A DNA stretch of 64,000 nt from an uncultured Coriobacteriaceae bacterium (GCA_902793195.1 CADBCS010000005.1:94491-158490), one strand, 5' to 3'. Shown: positions 38,082-47,029, numbered from the stretch's first letter. Numbers and translations: made by a program. Notes: generated by a model from the sequence alone, not told the origin.

Positions 38082-38150
38082 CAAAGTGCCACGTCGGGGA
38101 GTATCTCCGGCGTGGCACTTTGACACGTTGGGGAGTATCTCCCCCTGTGG
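38082..38150. terminator. Pair of hairpins, CAAAGTGCCACG family
   Basis: CAAAGTGCCACG (38082-38093) pairs perfectly with CGTGGCACTTTG (38111-38122), with a further GGAG-TAT-CTCC inside. A second hairpin follows at once with GGGGAG-TAT-CTCCCC near 38130-38144. The same CAAAGTGCCACG-type stem recurs at 57973-58011. The pair sits between convergent genes ppk1 and the C_GCAxxG gene. Confidence 0.6.
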
Positions 38151-38154
38151 CAGT

Positions 38155-38613
38155 CTAGGCCAGGTACTCGCCGAGCACCCGAGCCGCGGTGGCGCAGAAC
38201 TCGGCGCAGGGCCTCTCGTGGTAGTACGCCTCGCTACGCTTCTCGGGCACGGGCGCGTCGGGTCCCTTGCCAAGCTCCAAGAGCTCCCGGCACAGGATGG
38301 TGCCATGCTCATCCCTAAACTGCCCGGCAAGCTCCTGCACGTGCTCATAGAGCTCCTTCTTCGCCTCGAAGTCCTCGGGATCGGAATAGCCCTCCACGAG
38401 GCCAAGCACCATGAGCATGCCCGAAACGGCACCGCACACCTCTCGCATGCGTCCCATCCCGCCGCCAAACGGCGAGGCGAGCCGGGCGGCCGTGTCCGCG
38501 TCGATGCCGCACTTCGCCAGCACGTCATCGAAGGCCAGCACCACCGACTGTGGGCAGTTGCATCCTCCAAGGAAGTTCTCTCGCGCTCGCTCGGCACGTT
38601 GTGCTGCGTCCAT
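38155..38613 (-). CDS. C_GCAxxG_C_C-family redox-type protein
   Basis: This 152-residue protein belongs to the C_GCAxxG_C_C family. It shows the ordered cysteines in GGCNCPQSVVLAF (near residue 18), REVCGAVSGMLMVLGLVEG (near 60), ILCRELLEL (near 107) and RPCAEFCATAARVLGEYLA at the C-terminus. The conserved cysteines suggest a redox or metal-binding role, but no reaction has been assigned to the family. It is cytoplasmic. Divergently transcribed from the PH-domain gene with a 68-nt gap that must hold both promoters. Confidence 0.85.
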   Translation of the reverse strand: MDAAQRAERARENFLGGCNCPQSVVLAFDDVLAKCGIDADTAARLASPFGGGMGRMREVCGAVSGMLMVLGLVEGYSDPEDFEAKKELYEHVQELAGQFRDEHGTILCRELLELGKGPDAPVPEKRSEAYYHERPCAEFCATAARVLGEYLA

Positions 38614-38681
38614 ACATCACTCCTTCCAACTGTTGTAACATCAGCTTAGTGCATTCGACGCCAACGTAAGGAGCAAACAGG

Positions 38682-39212
38682 ATGGCAGAGCGAAAAGCGC
38701 GGCGAAAGCTTCGTGGCATACAGTTTGACTCGCCCGGCGAGCGCGAGGTGTTCCACGCAAAGGAGTCTTGGGTCCCCCTCGTGCTGGGAGGCATCCCCTT
38801 CCTGCTGTTGGGCATCGTAGGGCTCGTCGTCTCGTCGATGGCCTTCTCGCGCAGCGACATTGGACTCATGATCCTTGCCGTTGCGCTCGTCGTCGCCGTG
38901 GCGACGCGCATCCCCGGCATTATCGCCAACCTCGACACCGACGTTGTCGTGTCCGACCGGCGGCTCTATGCGCGCACCGGCATCGTTGACATAAAGGACC
39001 AGGTGTGCGACCTCAGCAGCATCTCCGACGTCACGGTGGACCCCAACGTGTTTGGGCGCATATTTGACTACGCAGACGTGCGCATCCAGACCTATGCGGG
39101 AGACCAGGACTTCGACCTGCGCAGCATCGCCCACGCCTACGACATGCGCCGCGCGATAAGCCAGGGGGCCGACGCGAACAAGTCGGACCGACCGCGCCGT
39201 GCGCGGCGATAG
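38682..39212 (+). CDS. Bacterial PH-domain membrane protein
   Basis: The 176-residue protein has two membrane segments (WVPLVLGGIPFLLLGIVGLV and GLMILAVALVVAVATRI, about residues 28-75). A bacterial pleckstrin-homology (bPH_2) domain follows with VVVSDRRLYARTGIVDIKDQ and the LSSISDVTVDPNVFGRIFDY segment. Such proteins sit in the cytoplasmic membrane; function is generally unknown. AAGGAG precedes the ATG. The methyltransferase gene begins 12 nt after its stop, so the two are probably co-transcribed, although no functional link is obvious. Confidence 0.82.
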   Translation: MAERKARRKLRGIQFDSPGEREVFHAKESWVPLVLGGIPFLLLGIVGLVVSSMAFSRSDIGLMILAVALVVAVATRIPGIIANLDTDVVVSDRRLYARTGIVDIKDQVCDLSSISDVTVDPNVFGRIFDYADVRIQTYAGDQDFDLRSIAHAYDMRRAISQGADANKSDRPRRARR

Positions 39213-39224
39213 GGCGAGTGGCAC

Positions 39225-40565
39225 ATGGCTAAGGACCAGACCCTCCGCCTGAGCGTCGAGCGCATGTCATACGGCGCCGAGGCCATAGCCCACGACGATT
39301 CGGGCAAGACCGTGTTCGTGACGGGAGCCGTTGCGGGAGACGTCGTGGATGCGCGCATAACCCAAGACACAGACACCTTCTCCCGAGCCCAGACGACCAG
39401 TGTGCTCGAGGCGTCCCCCAACCGCGTGACGCCACCCTGTCCCTATGCCAACCTGTGCGGCGGTTGTCCCTGGGCAGCCCTCGCGTACGAGGAGCAGCGG
39501 GCGGCCAAGCGCAACAACGTGGTGGATGCCTTCGTGCGCATTGCCCACATGGAGCGGCAAGTTGCGGAGGAGCTGGTCTTGGACTGCCTGTCTCCCAGCC
39601 CGGCATGGGGCTATCGCAACAAGGTCGAGCTCGCGTTCTCCCGCAAGGGCAAGAGGGCACACGTGGGCATGCATGCCGCAGGGGTCGGATCGCCAGCTGG
39701 AATCATAAAGGTCGATGCCTGCCCCCTTCTGGAGCGTCGATATCAAAAGTTGGTCAAGTCCGTCTCGGGGGCCCTGGGATATCTGGCGGGCTCCCATGAG
39801 CTTGAGCTCGACCGGGTGGGCATTCGCACCTCGGCCAGAACCAAAGACGTCGAGATCTCGCTCTGGACCAAGCCGGGCGCGTTTCCCCGTGCGCAAGCGG
39901 CCAAGTTCCTTGTCGACGCCACCAAGGCGACCTCGGTCGTTCGCGTAATGACCAAGGGTCCGAGCAAGGCCCGCAAGGTCGCGGGCGTCGAGGTCCTCTC
40001 GGGTCGCGGGCATTGGCGCGAGCGCATAGGCAACGAGACCATGCGCCTCTCGGCACCATCGTTCTTCCAGGTCAATACGGCCGGGGCCGAGAAGCTCGTG
40101 CAGCTGGTGCTCGATGGGCTGGCACCCACAGAGCAAGACGAGGCCATGGACCTGTACTGTGGGGCCGGCACCTTTACGCTGCCCCTTGCCCGAAAGGCCG
40201 GGTGGGTCAGTGCCGTCGAGTCGTACGGACCGGCCGTACGCGACCTGCGTCGCAATCTGGACGGCGCGCAAATCGCCAACGTGGACCCCATTGGTGGTGA
40301 TGCCGGGCGCGAGTTTCCCGACACCCAGGCAGATGTCATCGTGGTGGATCCTCCGCGAGCGGGCCTCTCCGCAGACGTCGTGACACAGCTGAGCGCGCAG
40401 CCCGCGCGCGCCATCGCCTACGTGAGCTGCGACCCGGCGACCCTTGCGCGCGACATCGCCCGCTTCGCGAAGGAGGGGACCTTCGCGCCCTCGTCCGTCA
40501 CGCCCGTCGACCTCTTCCCGCAAACGTATCACGTGGAGTGCGTCGCCTTGCTGTCAAGAACATAG
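39225..40565 (+). CDS. rlmD: 23S rRNA (uracil-5-)-methyltransferase, RlmD/RumA type
   Basis: The 446-residue enzyme uses SAM to methylate C5 of a uridine in 23S rRNA (or tRNA; the family includes both). A TRAM domain occupies residues 1-60. The [4Fe-4S] cysteines are in CPYANLCGGCPW (about 72-82), with a fourth in KVDACPLLERR (about 165). The SAM site is MDLYCGAGTFTLPLA (about 308) and the nucleophile/base motif is AYVSCDPATLARDIA (about 401). Position specificity (U747, U1939 or tRNA U54) cannot be fixed from sequence alone. Confidence 0.88.
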   Translation: MAKDQTLRLSVERMSYGAEAIAHDDSGKTVFVTGAVAGDVVDARITQDTDTFSRAQTTSVLEASPNRVTPPCPYANLCGGCPWAALAYEEQRAAKRNNVVDAFVRIAHMERQVAEELVLDCLSPSPAWGYRNKVELAFSRKGKRAHVGMHAAGVGSPAGIIKVDACPLLERRYQKLVKSVSGALGYLAGSHELELDRVGIRTSARTKDVEISLWTKPGAFPRAQAAKFLVDATKATSVVRVMTKGPSKARKVAGVEVLSGRGHWRERIGNETMRLSAPSFFQVNTAGAEKLVQLVLDGLAPTEQDEAMDLYCGAGTFTLPLARKAGWVSAVESYGPAVRDLRRNLDGAQIANVDPIGGDAGREFPDTQADVIVVDPPRAGLSADVVTQLSAQPARAIAYVSCDPATLARDIARFAKEGTFAPSSVTPVDLFPQTYHVECVALLSRT

Positions 40566-40646
40566 GAAGGTAGGAACCCCGGAATGCTCAAGGCCAAGGA
40601 ACCCCGAGGATTTCACGTCCGTCCACTGCAAAGGAAGGCTGCGACC

Positions 40647-41843
40647 ATGCGAAAACGGAAGACGACGTTGACACTGCTCTTTGCCATCGTGGCCTTGGCG
40701 GCCTGCCTGGTGGCGTGCGGCACGGGACAGCCCTCCGGCCAAGAGGGCGGCACGGAACAGCCAACCGGCCAGAAAAGTGACACAAGCGCACGGGCACCAA
40801 TCAGTTATGAGGCGTATGGGTTCAGCTATCCGGTACTCGGATCCATTGTGGGCGACGACTCAAGCGACGATCCGGAAGACGCTATGTACGGCTACTCAAG
40901 CGACGATCCGGCAGACGGATCTGATTGCGATTGGAGTTACTCGTTCACCGTCGATCAGCTTGGCACTGGCGATGAAAACAACGAACTGCAGATACGCAGC
41001 AAACACACGAAACGAAGTCTCGAAGCAGTGTGGCAGGAGGCTGCCTTAACAAGTTTTAAGGAGGCTCTCGAGGCATACGATGACGGGGAAACCTATTCCA
41101 AACAGGAGGAATTCGAAAAGACATCCTCCGGAAAGATATCCATTGGTGATAAAGAGTGTTATTGGTATAACACGTACGATGGGTCCGACTGTTTTGAACA
41201 CATACGTATGACCCTGCTCATCCCGCAGGCCGAGGAGAACAAATACATTGTGATTGAGCACAACGTTGGACTAGAGGATACGGAAAAGAAAGAGAACAAG
41301 GAAAAGGCAGATGCCTTCTTCAAGGAGCTCCTAAACGGGTTGAGATTCACCGATAGTCTAGACCATGTAATCCGGAAAGACTGTATTACAATCGGTGGTG
41401 TTCAGATTCCTGCAGAGGGAATGCATCCGAGACGATTCGACTATGCGACGCTGGAAACGAGCGCGACAGGCAACACGGAATCCACGCAGGTCGTCTTCTT
41501 GGCAGGAAACGAGGCGAAGGAAACGGAGCAGCTCTACAATGATATGGCCTGGGATGAAACCGGGGGGCTACTGGATGATGGCACAATCGATATCGACGGC
41601 GTTACCGGCAAGTGGTACACAACACTCACCACTGGTACTGGTGCGCCAGAGGATCAGGAGCCAGAGGGTCTGTGCATGGGTCATGACATATTGATTCCCG
41701 TTGATGAGATGCAAACGACAATGGACATCGAATACGTATTCGATGGAAGTGTCAAGGACCGCAGCAGCTACGACAAGCTGATCAAACAGCTGGACGCGCA
41801 GTTCCATTATAAGAAGCCGCGTAGCGAACAAAAGAAAGATTAG
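40647..41843 (+). CDS. Predicted lipoprotein of unknown function, AT-rich
   Basis: The 398-residue product has a basic N-terminus and hydrophobic core ending in a lipobox (LAACLVAC, lipidated Cys near residue 25), then a Gly/Gln/Ser-rich linker. No known domain is recognised; the rest contains a short internal duplication (YSSDDPADG after SSDDPEDAMYG). ATG 40647 follows GGAAGG; an ATG at 40584 is in frame but would bury the signal peptide. From about 40980 the gene is clearly richer in A+T, with codons such as AAA, GAA and TAT common, unlike its neighbours. Together with the broken kinase behind it, this suggests an acquired segment. Confidence 0.7.
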   Translation: MRKRKTTLTLLFAIVALAACLVACGTGQPSGQEGGTEQPTGQKSDTSARAPISYEAYGFSYPVLGSIVGDDSSDDPEDAMYGYSSDDPADGSDCDWSYSFTVDQLGTGDENNELQIRSKHTKRSLEAVWQEAALTSFKEALEAYDDGETYSKQEEFEKTSSGKISIGDKECYWYNTYDGSDCFEHIRMTLLIPQAEENKYIVIEHNVGLEDTEKKENKEKADAFFKELLNGLRFTDSLDHVIRKDCITIGGVQIPAEGMHPRRFDYATLETSATGNTESTQVVFLAGNEAKETEQLYNDMAWDETGGLLDDGTIDIDGVTGKWYTTLTTGTGAPEDQEPEGLCMGHDILIPVDEMQTTMDIEYVFDGSVKDRSSYDKLIKQLDAQFHYKKPRSEQKKD

Positions 41844-41924
41844 GTGCGACCACATCCCCCAAGGCGGTAGTGGTGTATACGGCTGACGAAGGCATTCAGA
41901 ATGACTTGCCGACTATTCGTTTGA

Positions 41925-42567
41925 CCCACAACCCTTGACGGCCCTTCAATAACCATCAAGAACCCGCATACCACGAACAAGCAGGTCGTCATTACCGTGC
42001 CGGTTCGCGACAAGAACCTGTACATCGACGGGCAGCAACTCGTTGCCTGCTTCATGGAAATCGACATGGATGTAATGTTGAAAAACATATCCGTGACCTC
42101 CCAGAACAATGGGACGACATTCTGCAACTGTTACACCTCCGACGGCATCGCGCTCACCAATACCGTGCTCGGTGGACTCGCGACGGAGGACAACCTTCTG
42201 GAAGCCTTGGAGCAGGCACAGTACGAGCCGGAGTATTCGTTCGAGCAGGTACGGCGAGACTTCGCCGAGGGCAACAAGGGTGTCGTGTCCTTTACGTACA
42301 ACGGGATTCATGAGACGCTCAGCTACGCTCCCATACCGGATACCAATGGACATGCGCATGCCGGAGATGGACGGACTGGAGGCAACGAGGGTCATACGGG
42401 CCATGGACCGACAGGATGCACGGGAGATTCCGATCATCGCCCTTACCGCCAACGCCTTCGACGAGGACGTTCAGCGCAGCATGCAGGCGGGACTGGACGC
42501 ACACCTGTCCAAGCCTGTCGACCCGGAGATGCTGTTCGACACGCTCGAAAGACTGATAGAGGGTTGA
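41925..42567 (+). pseudogene. Remnant of a hybrid sensor kinase (sensor and receiver ends only)
   Basis: From 41925 to about 42330 the frame encodes part of an extracytoplasmic sensor domain ([51 protein letters not shown]). Then a different frame encodes the second half of a receiver domain ([53 protein letters not shown]) ending at 42567. The membrane helix, HisKA, HATPase_c and the start of the receiver are missing, and no start codon with a binding site is present. It is best read as a gene that lost its middle by deletion with loss of frame. Upstream bases 41844-41924 hold only stops and fragments. Confidence 0.75.
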
Positions 42568-42791
42568 TCGGTGCCAATACGAGGGGGCACTTCCGTTTGG
42601 GTAGCGTCAATAATCAAACGATATGGCCCCGCGATATTTTGCTCATTCACAAATTGGGGGTGGCATAAAAGCGTGCGAGGGTGTACAAAAGAGATGTGAG
42701 TGCGGGTAGGGAGCCCGCCTCCAGGCTCGGATGGGATTCGAGCCGCATAGGCGCCAGGGCAAACCGCCCTGCACGAGTGAGAGGAACCAAC

Positions 42792-42974
42792 ATGAAGGTT
42801 ACCGTCAATGAGGATTGCATTGGTTGCGGTCTGTGCGAGTCCACCGCCGCTGACGTGTTCGCCATCAACGATGACGGCGTTGCCGAGGTCATCATCGATG
42901 ATGCCTCCGACTACGAGGACGAGGTCCAAGAGGCTGTCGACAACTGCCCCGTCTCTGCCATCGAGGCTGAGTAA
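42792..42974 (+). CDS. Single-cluster [4Fe-4S] ferredoxin
   Basis: The 60-residue protein binds one [4Fe-4S] cluster through CIGCGLC (residues 9-15) and a distant CP pair in NCPVSAIE (Cys 52). It is strongly acidic, which is typical of small electron carriers. No partner oxidoreductase is adjacent, so it is probably a general low-potential donor. GAGAGGAACC lies just before ATG 42792. The 42568-42791 leader has no gene; it contains a tRNA-like looking stretch near 42690-42770 that does not fold as a tRNA. Confidence 0.92.
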   Translation: MKVTVNEDCIGCGLCESTAADVFAINDDGVAEVIIDDASDYEDEVQEAVDNCPVSAIEAE

Positions 42975-43002
42975 CACCCGATTCGTGCTATAGCACCTTG
43001 TG

Positions 43003-43040
43003 AGCCGGAGGTCGAGCGTCGGCCTCCGGCTTCTGTTTTC
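43003..43040 (+). terminator. Terminator after ferredoxin
   Basis: AGCCGGAGG (43003-43011) pairs with CCTCCGGCT (43023-43031) and is followed by TCTGTTTTC. A compact rho-independent terminator separating ferredoxin from maf. Confidence 0.75.
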
Positions 43041-43086
43041 AGAGGTTTGCATCCCAACACCAATCACAGACTGTGAGGCATCTGCC

Positions 43087-43710
43087 ATGATTCTGGCATC
43101 AGCATCGCCGCGCCGCCTCGAGCTGCTCAGTCAGGCGGGCTTTCGAGTTACGGTCCATCCCGCCAACATAGACGAGTCGCGTCTGCCAGGAGAGTCCCCC
43201 ACCGACCTGGTGAGGAGGCTTGCCGAGGACAAGGCCCATGCGGCACTCCGCGACTTCGCGAGCAATGCCTTCTCGCACGTCACGCTCGCCGCAGACACCA
43301 TCGTCTGGACAAAAGACGACGTGCTGGGCAAGCCACGCGATCCCGAGGATGCCATACGCATGCTCCAAGGGCTCTCGGGAAAGACGCATCAGGTCTCCAC
43401 GGGCGTATGCCTGCTCGCACAAGACGACGGCGGGTCCTTGCGGGAATGCTCGTTCGTCGAGACGACGGCAGTCACCTTCTTCGAGCTAGGCGACGACGAG
43501 ATTCGCGCATACGTGGCAACCGGAGAGCCCATGGACAAGGCCGGTGCCTACGGCATCCAGGACCGTGCCCGCGTGTTCGTCCGCCGCATAGAGGGCGACT
43601 ATTCCAATGTGGTGGGCCTGCCCGTGGGCAGGGTCATTCGCGAGCTCAGTGCGCTCATACCTCACAAGAAGGGCCTTCCTGCGACGCTCATGTCGCTGGC
43701 AAGCGCATAG
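43087..43710 (+). CDS. maf: Maf-family nucleotide pyrophosphatase
   Basis: The 207-residue protein opens with the Maf signature ILASASPRRLELLSQAGF, followed by LAEDKAHAALRD, ADTIVW and GKPRDPEDAIRMLQGLSGKTHQVSTGV, ending with IEGDYSNVVGLPVGRV. Maf proteins hydrolyse non-canonical or modified nucleoside triphosphates (dTTP/UTP or m7GTP depending on subfamily) and can inhibit septation when overproduced. Length is normal. It is followed 21 nt later by the P1 peptidase gene and likely forms an operon with it. Confidence 0.94.
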   Translation: MILASASPRRLELLSQAGFRVTVHPANIDESRLPGESPTDLVRRLAEDKAHAALRDFASNAFSHVTLAADTIVWTKDDVLGKPRDPEDAIRMLQGLSGKTHQVSTGVCLLAQDDGGSLRECSFVETTAVTFFELGDDEIRAYVATGEPMDKAGAYGIQDRARVFVRRIEGDYSNVVGLPVGRVIRELSALIPHKKGLPATLMSLASA

Positions 43711-43731
43711 CGACAGTGCTAAGGAGACAAG

Positions 43732-44706
43732 ATGATTGAGAGCATCACCCAGATTCCCGGCATCCTTGCGGCCCATGTCACCAACGAGGAGGGAGGCACG
43801 GGTTGCACGGTCATCGTCTGCCCTGCCGGTGCCACAGGAGGCGTGGACGTGCGGGGAGGCGCACCGGCAACGCGCGAGACCGACCTGCTCAGGCCCGAGG
43901 AGACGGTGCAACAGCTGCATGCCGTCGTCCTTTCGGGTGGCAGCGCCTTTGGCCTCGCCGCATCGTGCGGCGCTGCCGAGGAGCTCGAACGGGCGGGCAT
44001 CGGCTTCGACGTGCAGGTGGGCGTCGTCCCCATCGTGAGCAGCGCATGCCTGTTCGACCTCGCCGTGGGAGACCCACATGCTCGCCCCACCGCCGACGAC
44101 GGCGCCCTTGCCGTGAGGCGGGCCCTCGTCGAGTGCGACGTGGAGCCTGGCAAGCGCACCCCGCTCGAGCGTGGCAACGTGGGCGCGGGAACCGGGTGCA
44201 CCGTGGGCAAGTTCGTGGACTTCTCGCATGTGATGAAGTGCGGCCTCGGGGAGGCTGTCGTCTCGGCGGGAGACATCGTCTGCGGCGCCGTGTCCGCCGT
44301 CAACGCGTGCGGCGACGTGCGCGACCCGCAAACCAACGAGTTCCTGGCCGGCTACACCAATCCCAGCGACGGCACGCATACCACCGAGGCGCTTCTTGGC
44401 AACGCAGCCTATCGCTTCTCGTTCTCGCAGCGCGAGAACACCACCATATCCTGCGTCGTCACGAACGCGCGTCTGAGCAAGGCACAGGCCACCAAGGTCG
44501 CCCAGATGGCCGCAGACGCCTACGCACACGCCATTGACCCCACGCACACCACAGGCGACGGCGACACGATCTTTGTGATGGCCACAGGAGAGGTCGATGC
44601 GGGCGTGGACATGGTGGGCATGCTGGCAACACGTGCTCTCGAGCAGGCCATCGTCGACGCGGCTCTGTCCGCCAAGCCAGCCTACGGGCTTCCCGCCGCC
44701 AGGTGA
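43732..44706 (+). CDS. P1 (S58/DmpA-like) family peptidase
   Basis: The 324-residue protein matches the DmpA/BapA-type P1 family of N-terminal nucleophile hydrolases. Signature segments are HAVVLSGGSAFGLAA near residue 63, the GNVGAGTGCTVGK region near 148, and NTTISCVVTN near 243, where family members self-cleave ahead of a Ser/Thr nucleophile. Known relatives act as aminopeptidases on D- or beta-amino-acid peptides; the true substrate here is unknown. No signal peptide. AAGGAGA precedes the ATG. Possibly a second gene of a maf operon. Confidence 0.85.
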   Translation: MIESITQIPGILAAHVTNEEGGTGCTVIVCPAGATGGVDVRGGAPATRETDLLRPEETVQQLHAVVLSGGSAFGLAASCGAAEELERAGIGFDVQVGVVPIVSSACLFDLAVGDPHARPTADDGALAVRRALVECDVEPGKRTPLERGNVGAGTGCTVGKFVDFSHVMKCGLGEAVVSAGDIVCGAVSAVNACGDVRDPQTNEFLAGYTNPSDGTHTTEALLGNAAYRFSFSQRENTTISCVVTNARLSKAQATKVAQMAADAYAHAIDPTHTTGDGDTIFVMATGEVDAGVDMVGMLATRALEQAIVDAALSAKPAYGLPAAR

Positions 44707-44778
44707 GAAAAGGGGCCAAACCCCTTTTCTCATTTTGCGGCAAATATGAGAAAAGGGGTTTGGCCCCTTTTCTCACCT
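44701..44778. repeat. 78-bp palindrome with 33-bp arms and two nested hairpins
   Basis: Bases 44701-44733 are the exact reverse complement of 44746-44778, with the 12-nt loop TTTGCGGCAAAT. Each arm is itself a hairpin of GAGAAAAGGGG and CCCCTTTTCTC around CCAAA or TTTGG, giving two 29-bp hairpins. It overlaps the P1 peptidase stop codon and lies before the convergent glycosyltransferase stop. The core recurs at 5615-5653. Confidence 0.8.
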
Positions 44779-44788
44779 CACAGCTCCC

Positions 44789-45823
44789 TTAGTTGAACTT
44801 CATGATCTTCTGGGCGGCGTGATAGATCCCAATGGTCACGCGCTCCCCCACCGGCCCGCGGAAGTTGGTAAACGTACCCACGATGCCATGGCGGGCGCGG
44901 TTGTACATGCGTATGTCGAAGCGCATGAACTCGTGCCAGAAGTCATCCAGGTTCTTGCGGGCGTCGGGCGCATCCGACATCTTGGAGAGGACGGAGCAAA
45001 CCGACATCATGAGCGTGAGATGCCCGATCATGTATGAGCGCAGACGCTTCTCCGGCACGTCGTCGTAGAGGTGATACGCCCGTATCATGATGCGCGACAC
45101 GCGAATCTGCTGGTCGATGCGAGAAATCTGAACGTCGAGGTTGACCGACTGGTCCTCCCTGCCAATGAAGTATCGGTACAGATCGACATCCAGGTAGTAG
45201 AGCGTCTTGCAGTGCGGCAGCGGCACGTAGGCATAGATGTTGTCCACGTAGAACGTGTGCGCGGGCAGGTCGAGCCCGCACTCACGCAGCACCTCCGTGC
45301 GATAGCACAGCGCGTGCATGAGCATGTACTGGGTCATGTTGAAATGGCCGATCTGGCGCCATCCGCAGATCTTGCCCTTGGGAAGCGCGAAGCTGTACTC
45401 TACCGTTCTGCTCTTGCCGTCCTCCGCATGCTCGAAGACGTAGTTGGTAACCACGAGGTCCACTCTCGTCTGGAATGCGACGAAGGAGCGAAGGTGCTCG
45501 AGCAGCTCACCAAGCGCCTCGGCATCCACCCAGTCATCCGAATCGACGACCTTGAAGTAGACGCCCTTCGCATGCTCGATGGCAGTCATCACGGCGCGAC
45601 CGTGCCCGCCGTTCTCCTGGTGTACCACGTCCACGATGCTAGGATAACGATCGTGCCAAGTCTGGGCACGATCCAGCGTATCGTCCTTGGTTGACCCATC
45701 GTCAACAATCACCACGTGCACGTCCTCGGCGCAGCCGCTGCCCTCCACGATCGAGGAGATGCAGTGGTCCATGTACTCCGCCGAGTTGTAACAGGGGATG
45801 CCGAAGGTAATTGTCTTGTCCAT
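44789..45823 (-). CDS. Family 2 glycosyltransferase
   Basis: The 344-residue GT-A enzyme has the nucleotide-sugar fold of GT2: TFGIPCYNSAEYMDHC, VVIVDDGSTKDDTLD, the NGGHGRAVMTAIEHAKG loop and the metal-binding VDSDDWVD near residue 97. It has no N-terminal signal; a basic C-terminus (RVTIGIYHAAQKIMKFN) could touch the membrane. It follows glf with a 6-nt gap, so it probably uses UDP-galactofuranose or works in the same glycan pathway. The acceptor is unknown. Confidence 0.85.
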   Translation of the reverse strand: MDKTITFGIPCYNSAEYMDHCISSIVEGSGCAEDVHVVIVDDGSTKDDTLDRAQTWHDRYPSIVDVVHQENGGHGRAVMTAIEHAKGVYFKVVDSDDWVDAEALGELLEHLRSFVAFQTRVDLVVTNYVFEHAEDGKSRTVEYSFALPKGKICGWRQIGHFNMTQYMLMHALCYRTEVLRECGLDLPAHTFYVDNIYAYVPLPHCKTLYYLDVDLYRYFIGREDQSVNLDVQISRIDQQIRVSRIMIRAYHLYDDVPEKRLRSYMIGHLTLMMSVCSVLSKMSDAPDARKNLDDFWHEFMRFDIRMYNRARHGIVGTFTNFRGPVGERVTIGIYHAAQKIMKFN

Positions 45824-45829
45824 GACTTC

Positions 45830-47029
45830 CTATCGCTGTTCGATGATTTCGTCCGAGAGTGCAAGTGCCGAGGCGACGGCACCGTCCATGTCATAGTAAC
45901 GGTATTCTGCGAGCCTGCCCACCACGTGGAAATTGAGCACGTTCTCAACACGCTCATAGTATTGCTTGTAGAGCCGGACGCTCTCGCTGCTGTGCATTAC
46001 GTAGCAGGGCGTCTGTCCGCTGCCGGGCACATACGGCTTGGGGTACTCGCGCACGATGGTGGTCTTTCCGGCGAGCTCCTGTCCCGTCATGTGCTTGAAC
46101 TCCGAGACGCGCGTGTACTCCTCGTCAACCGTGTAGTGAATCGTCCCCACGGGCTGATACTGGTCCACTTCGAACGTGAGGAACTCCATCTCGACCGTTC
46201 GATACGGTAGTGGCCCAAGATCCATGGAGAAGAACTCGTCCAACGCCCCGGTATACACGACCTCGCCGCCATAGGGCTCGTCGCACACCCTCAGGCGACC
46301 GTCCTCGACGCGCAGGACGTCACGCGCGTCCACGCCAAGAAAGACGGAGATGAGGTCGTGGTCGAGCATGCGCGCGAACAGTGCCGTGTAGCCCTGCGTG
46401 GGAACACCCTGATACGTCGCCCACGGGAAATAGCGGTCGTCCTTCCCCACCCATATGGGCACGCGACCGATGATCTCCTCGTCAACCTGCTCTGGCAGGA
46501 CTCCCCATTGCTTGATCGTGTACTGGCGATAGATGTTCTCGTACACGTAGTCCGCAATGCGCACAAGGTCCTCGTCGTTCTTCTTTCTCAGGCTCATGAG
46601 GGTGACTGCCTTGTGCTTGCCGAACGTGCGCACCAGCTTCTTGTACAGTCGCTTGCCCTCCTCCTGACCAAAGGCAAGGAGCAGGGATCGCTTGTTAAAC
46701 GGAACGGGCATGCGCAGCCCATGGACGTCGGCCAGAACGCGGTATTGGTAGTCGTTGAACGTGGCGAACCGCGAGAGGAACTGATGAACGCGCTCGTCGT
46801 TGGTGTGATAGATGTGCGGTCCATATTGATGGACGAGGATGCCCGCGGAGTCCACCTGGTCGTAGGCGTTTCCGGCGACGTTTCCTCGCCGCTCGAGCAC
46901 GGCTACGCGCATGTTGGCGCGCTCGGCAAGGGAGCGAGCGCACACAGCACCGGCAAACCCTGCCCCCACCACGATTGCATCGTAGGCCGAGGGAACAAAG
47001 TCAGCGATGAGGTCACGCCCAATGCCCAT
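45830..47029 (-). CDS. glf: UDP-galactopyranose mutase
   Basis: The 399-residue flavoenzyme interconverts UDP-galactopyranose and UDP-galactofuranose, the precursor of galactofuranose-containing surface glycans. The FAD Rossmann motif IVVGAGFAGAVCARSLAER begins near residue 19. GNAYDQVDSAGILVHQYGPH and the substrate-loop segments YTIKQWGVLPEQV and GRVPIW follow in the expected order. Length is typical. ATG 47029 has GAGG close upstream; the longer frame to 47074 lacks a better site. It leads a two-gene unit with the GT2 gene. Confidence 0.94.
   Translation of the reverse strand: MGIGRDLIADFVPSAYDAIVVGAGFAGAVCARSLAERANMRVAVLERRGNVAGNAYDQVDSAGILVHQYGPHIYHTNDERVHQFLSRFATFNDYQYRVLADVHGLRMPVPFNKRSLLLAFGQEEGKRLYKKLVRTFGKHKAVTLMSLRKKNDEDLVRIADYVYENIYRQYTIKQWGVLPEQVDEEIIGRVPIWVGKDDRYFPWATYQGVPTQGYTALFARMLDHDLISVFLGVDARDVLRVEDGRLRVCDEPYGGEVVYTGALDEFFSMDLGPLPYRTVEMEFLTFEVDQYQPVGTIHYTVDEEYTRVSEFKHMTGQELAGKTTIVREYPKPYVPGSGQTPCYVMHSSESVRLYKQYYERVENVLNFHVVGRLAEYRYYDMDGAVASALALSDEIIEQR

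Noticed and set aside
42690-42770. A tRNA-like stretch with GGGATTCGAGCC before ferredoxin
   Set aside because: It resembles a T-arm, but no acceptor stem, D-arm or anticodon arm can be formed around it.
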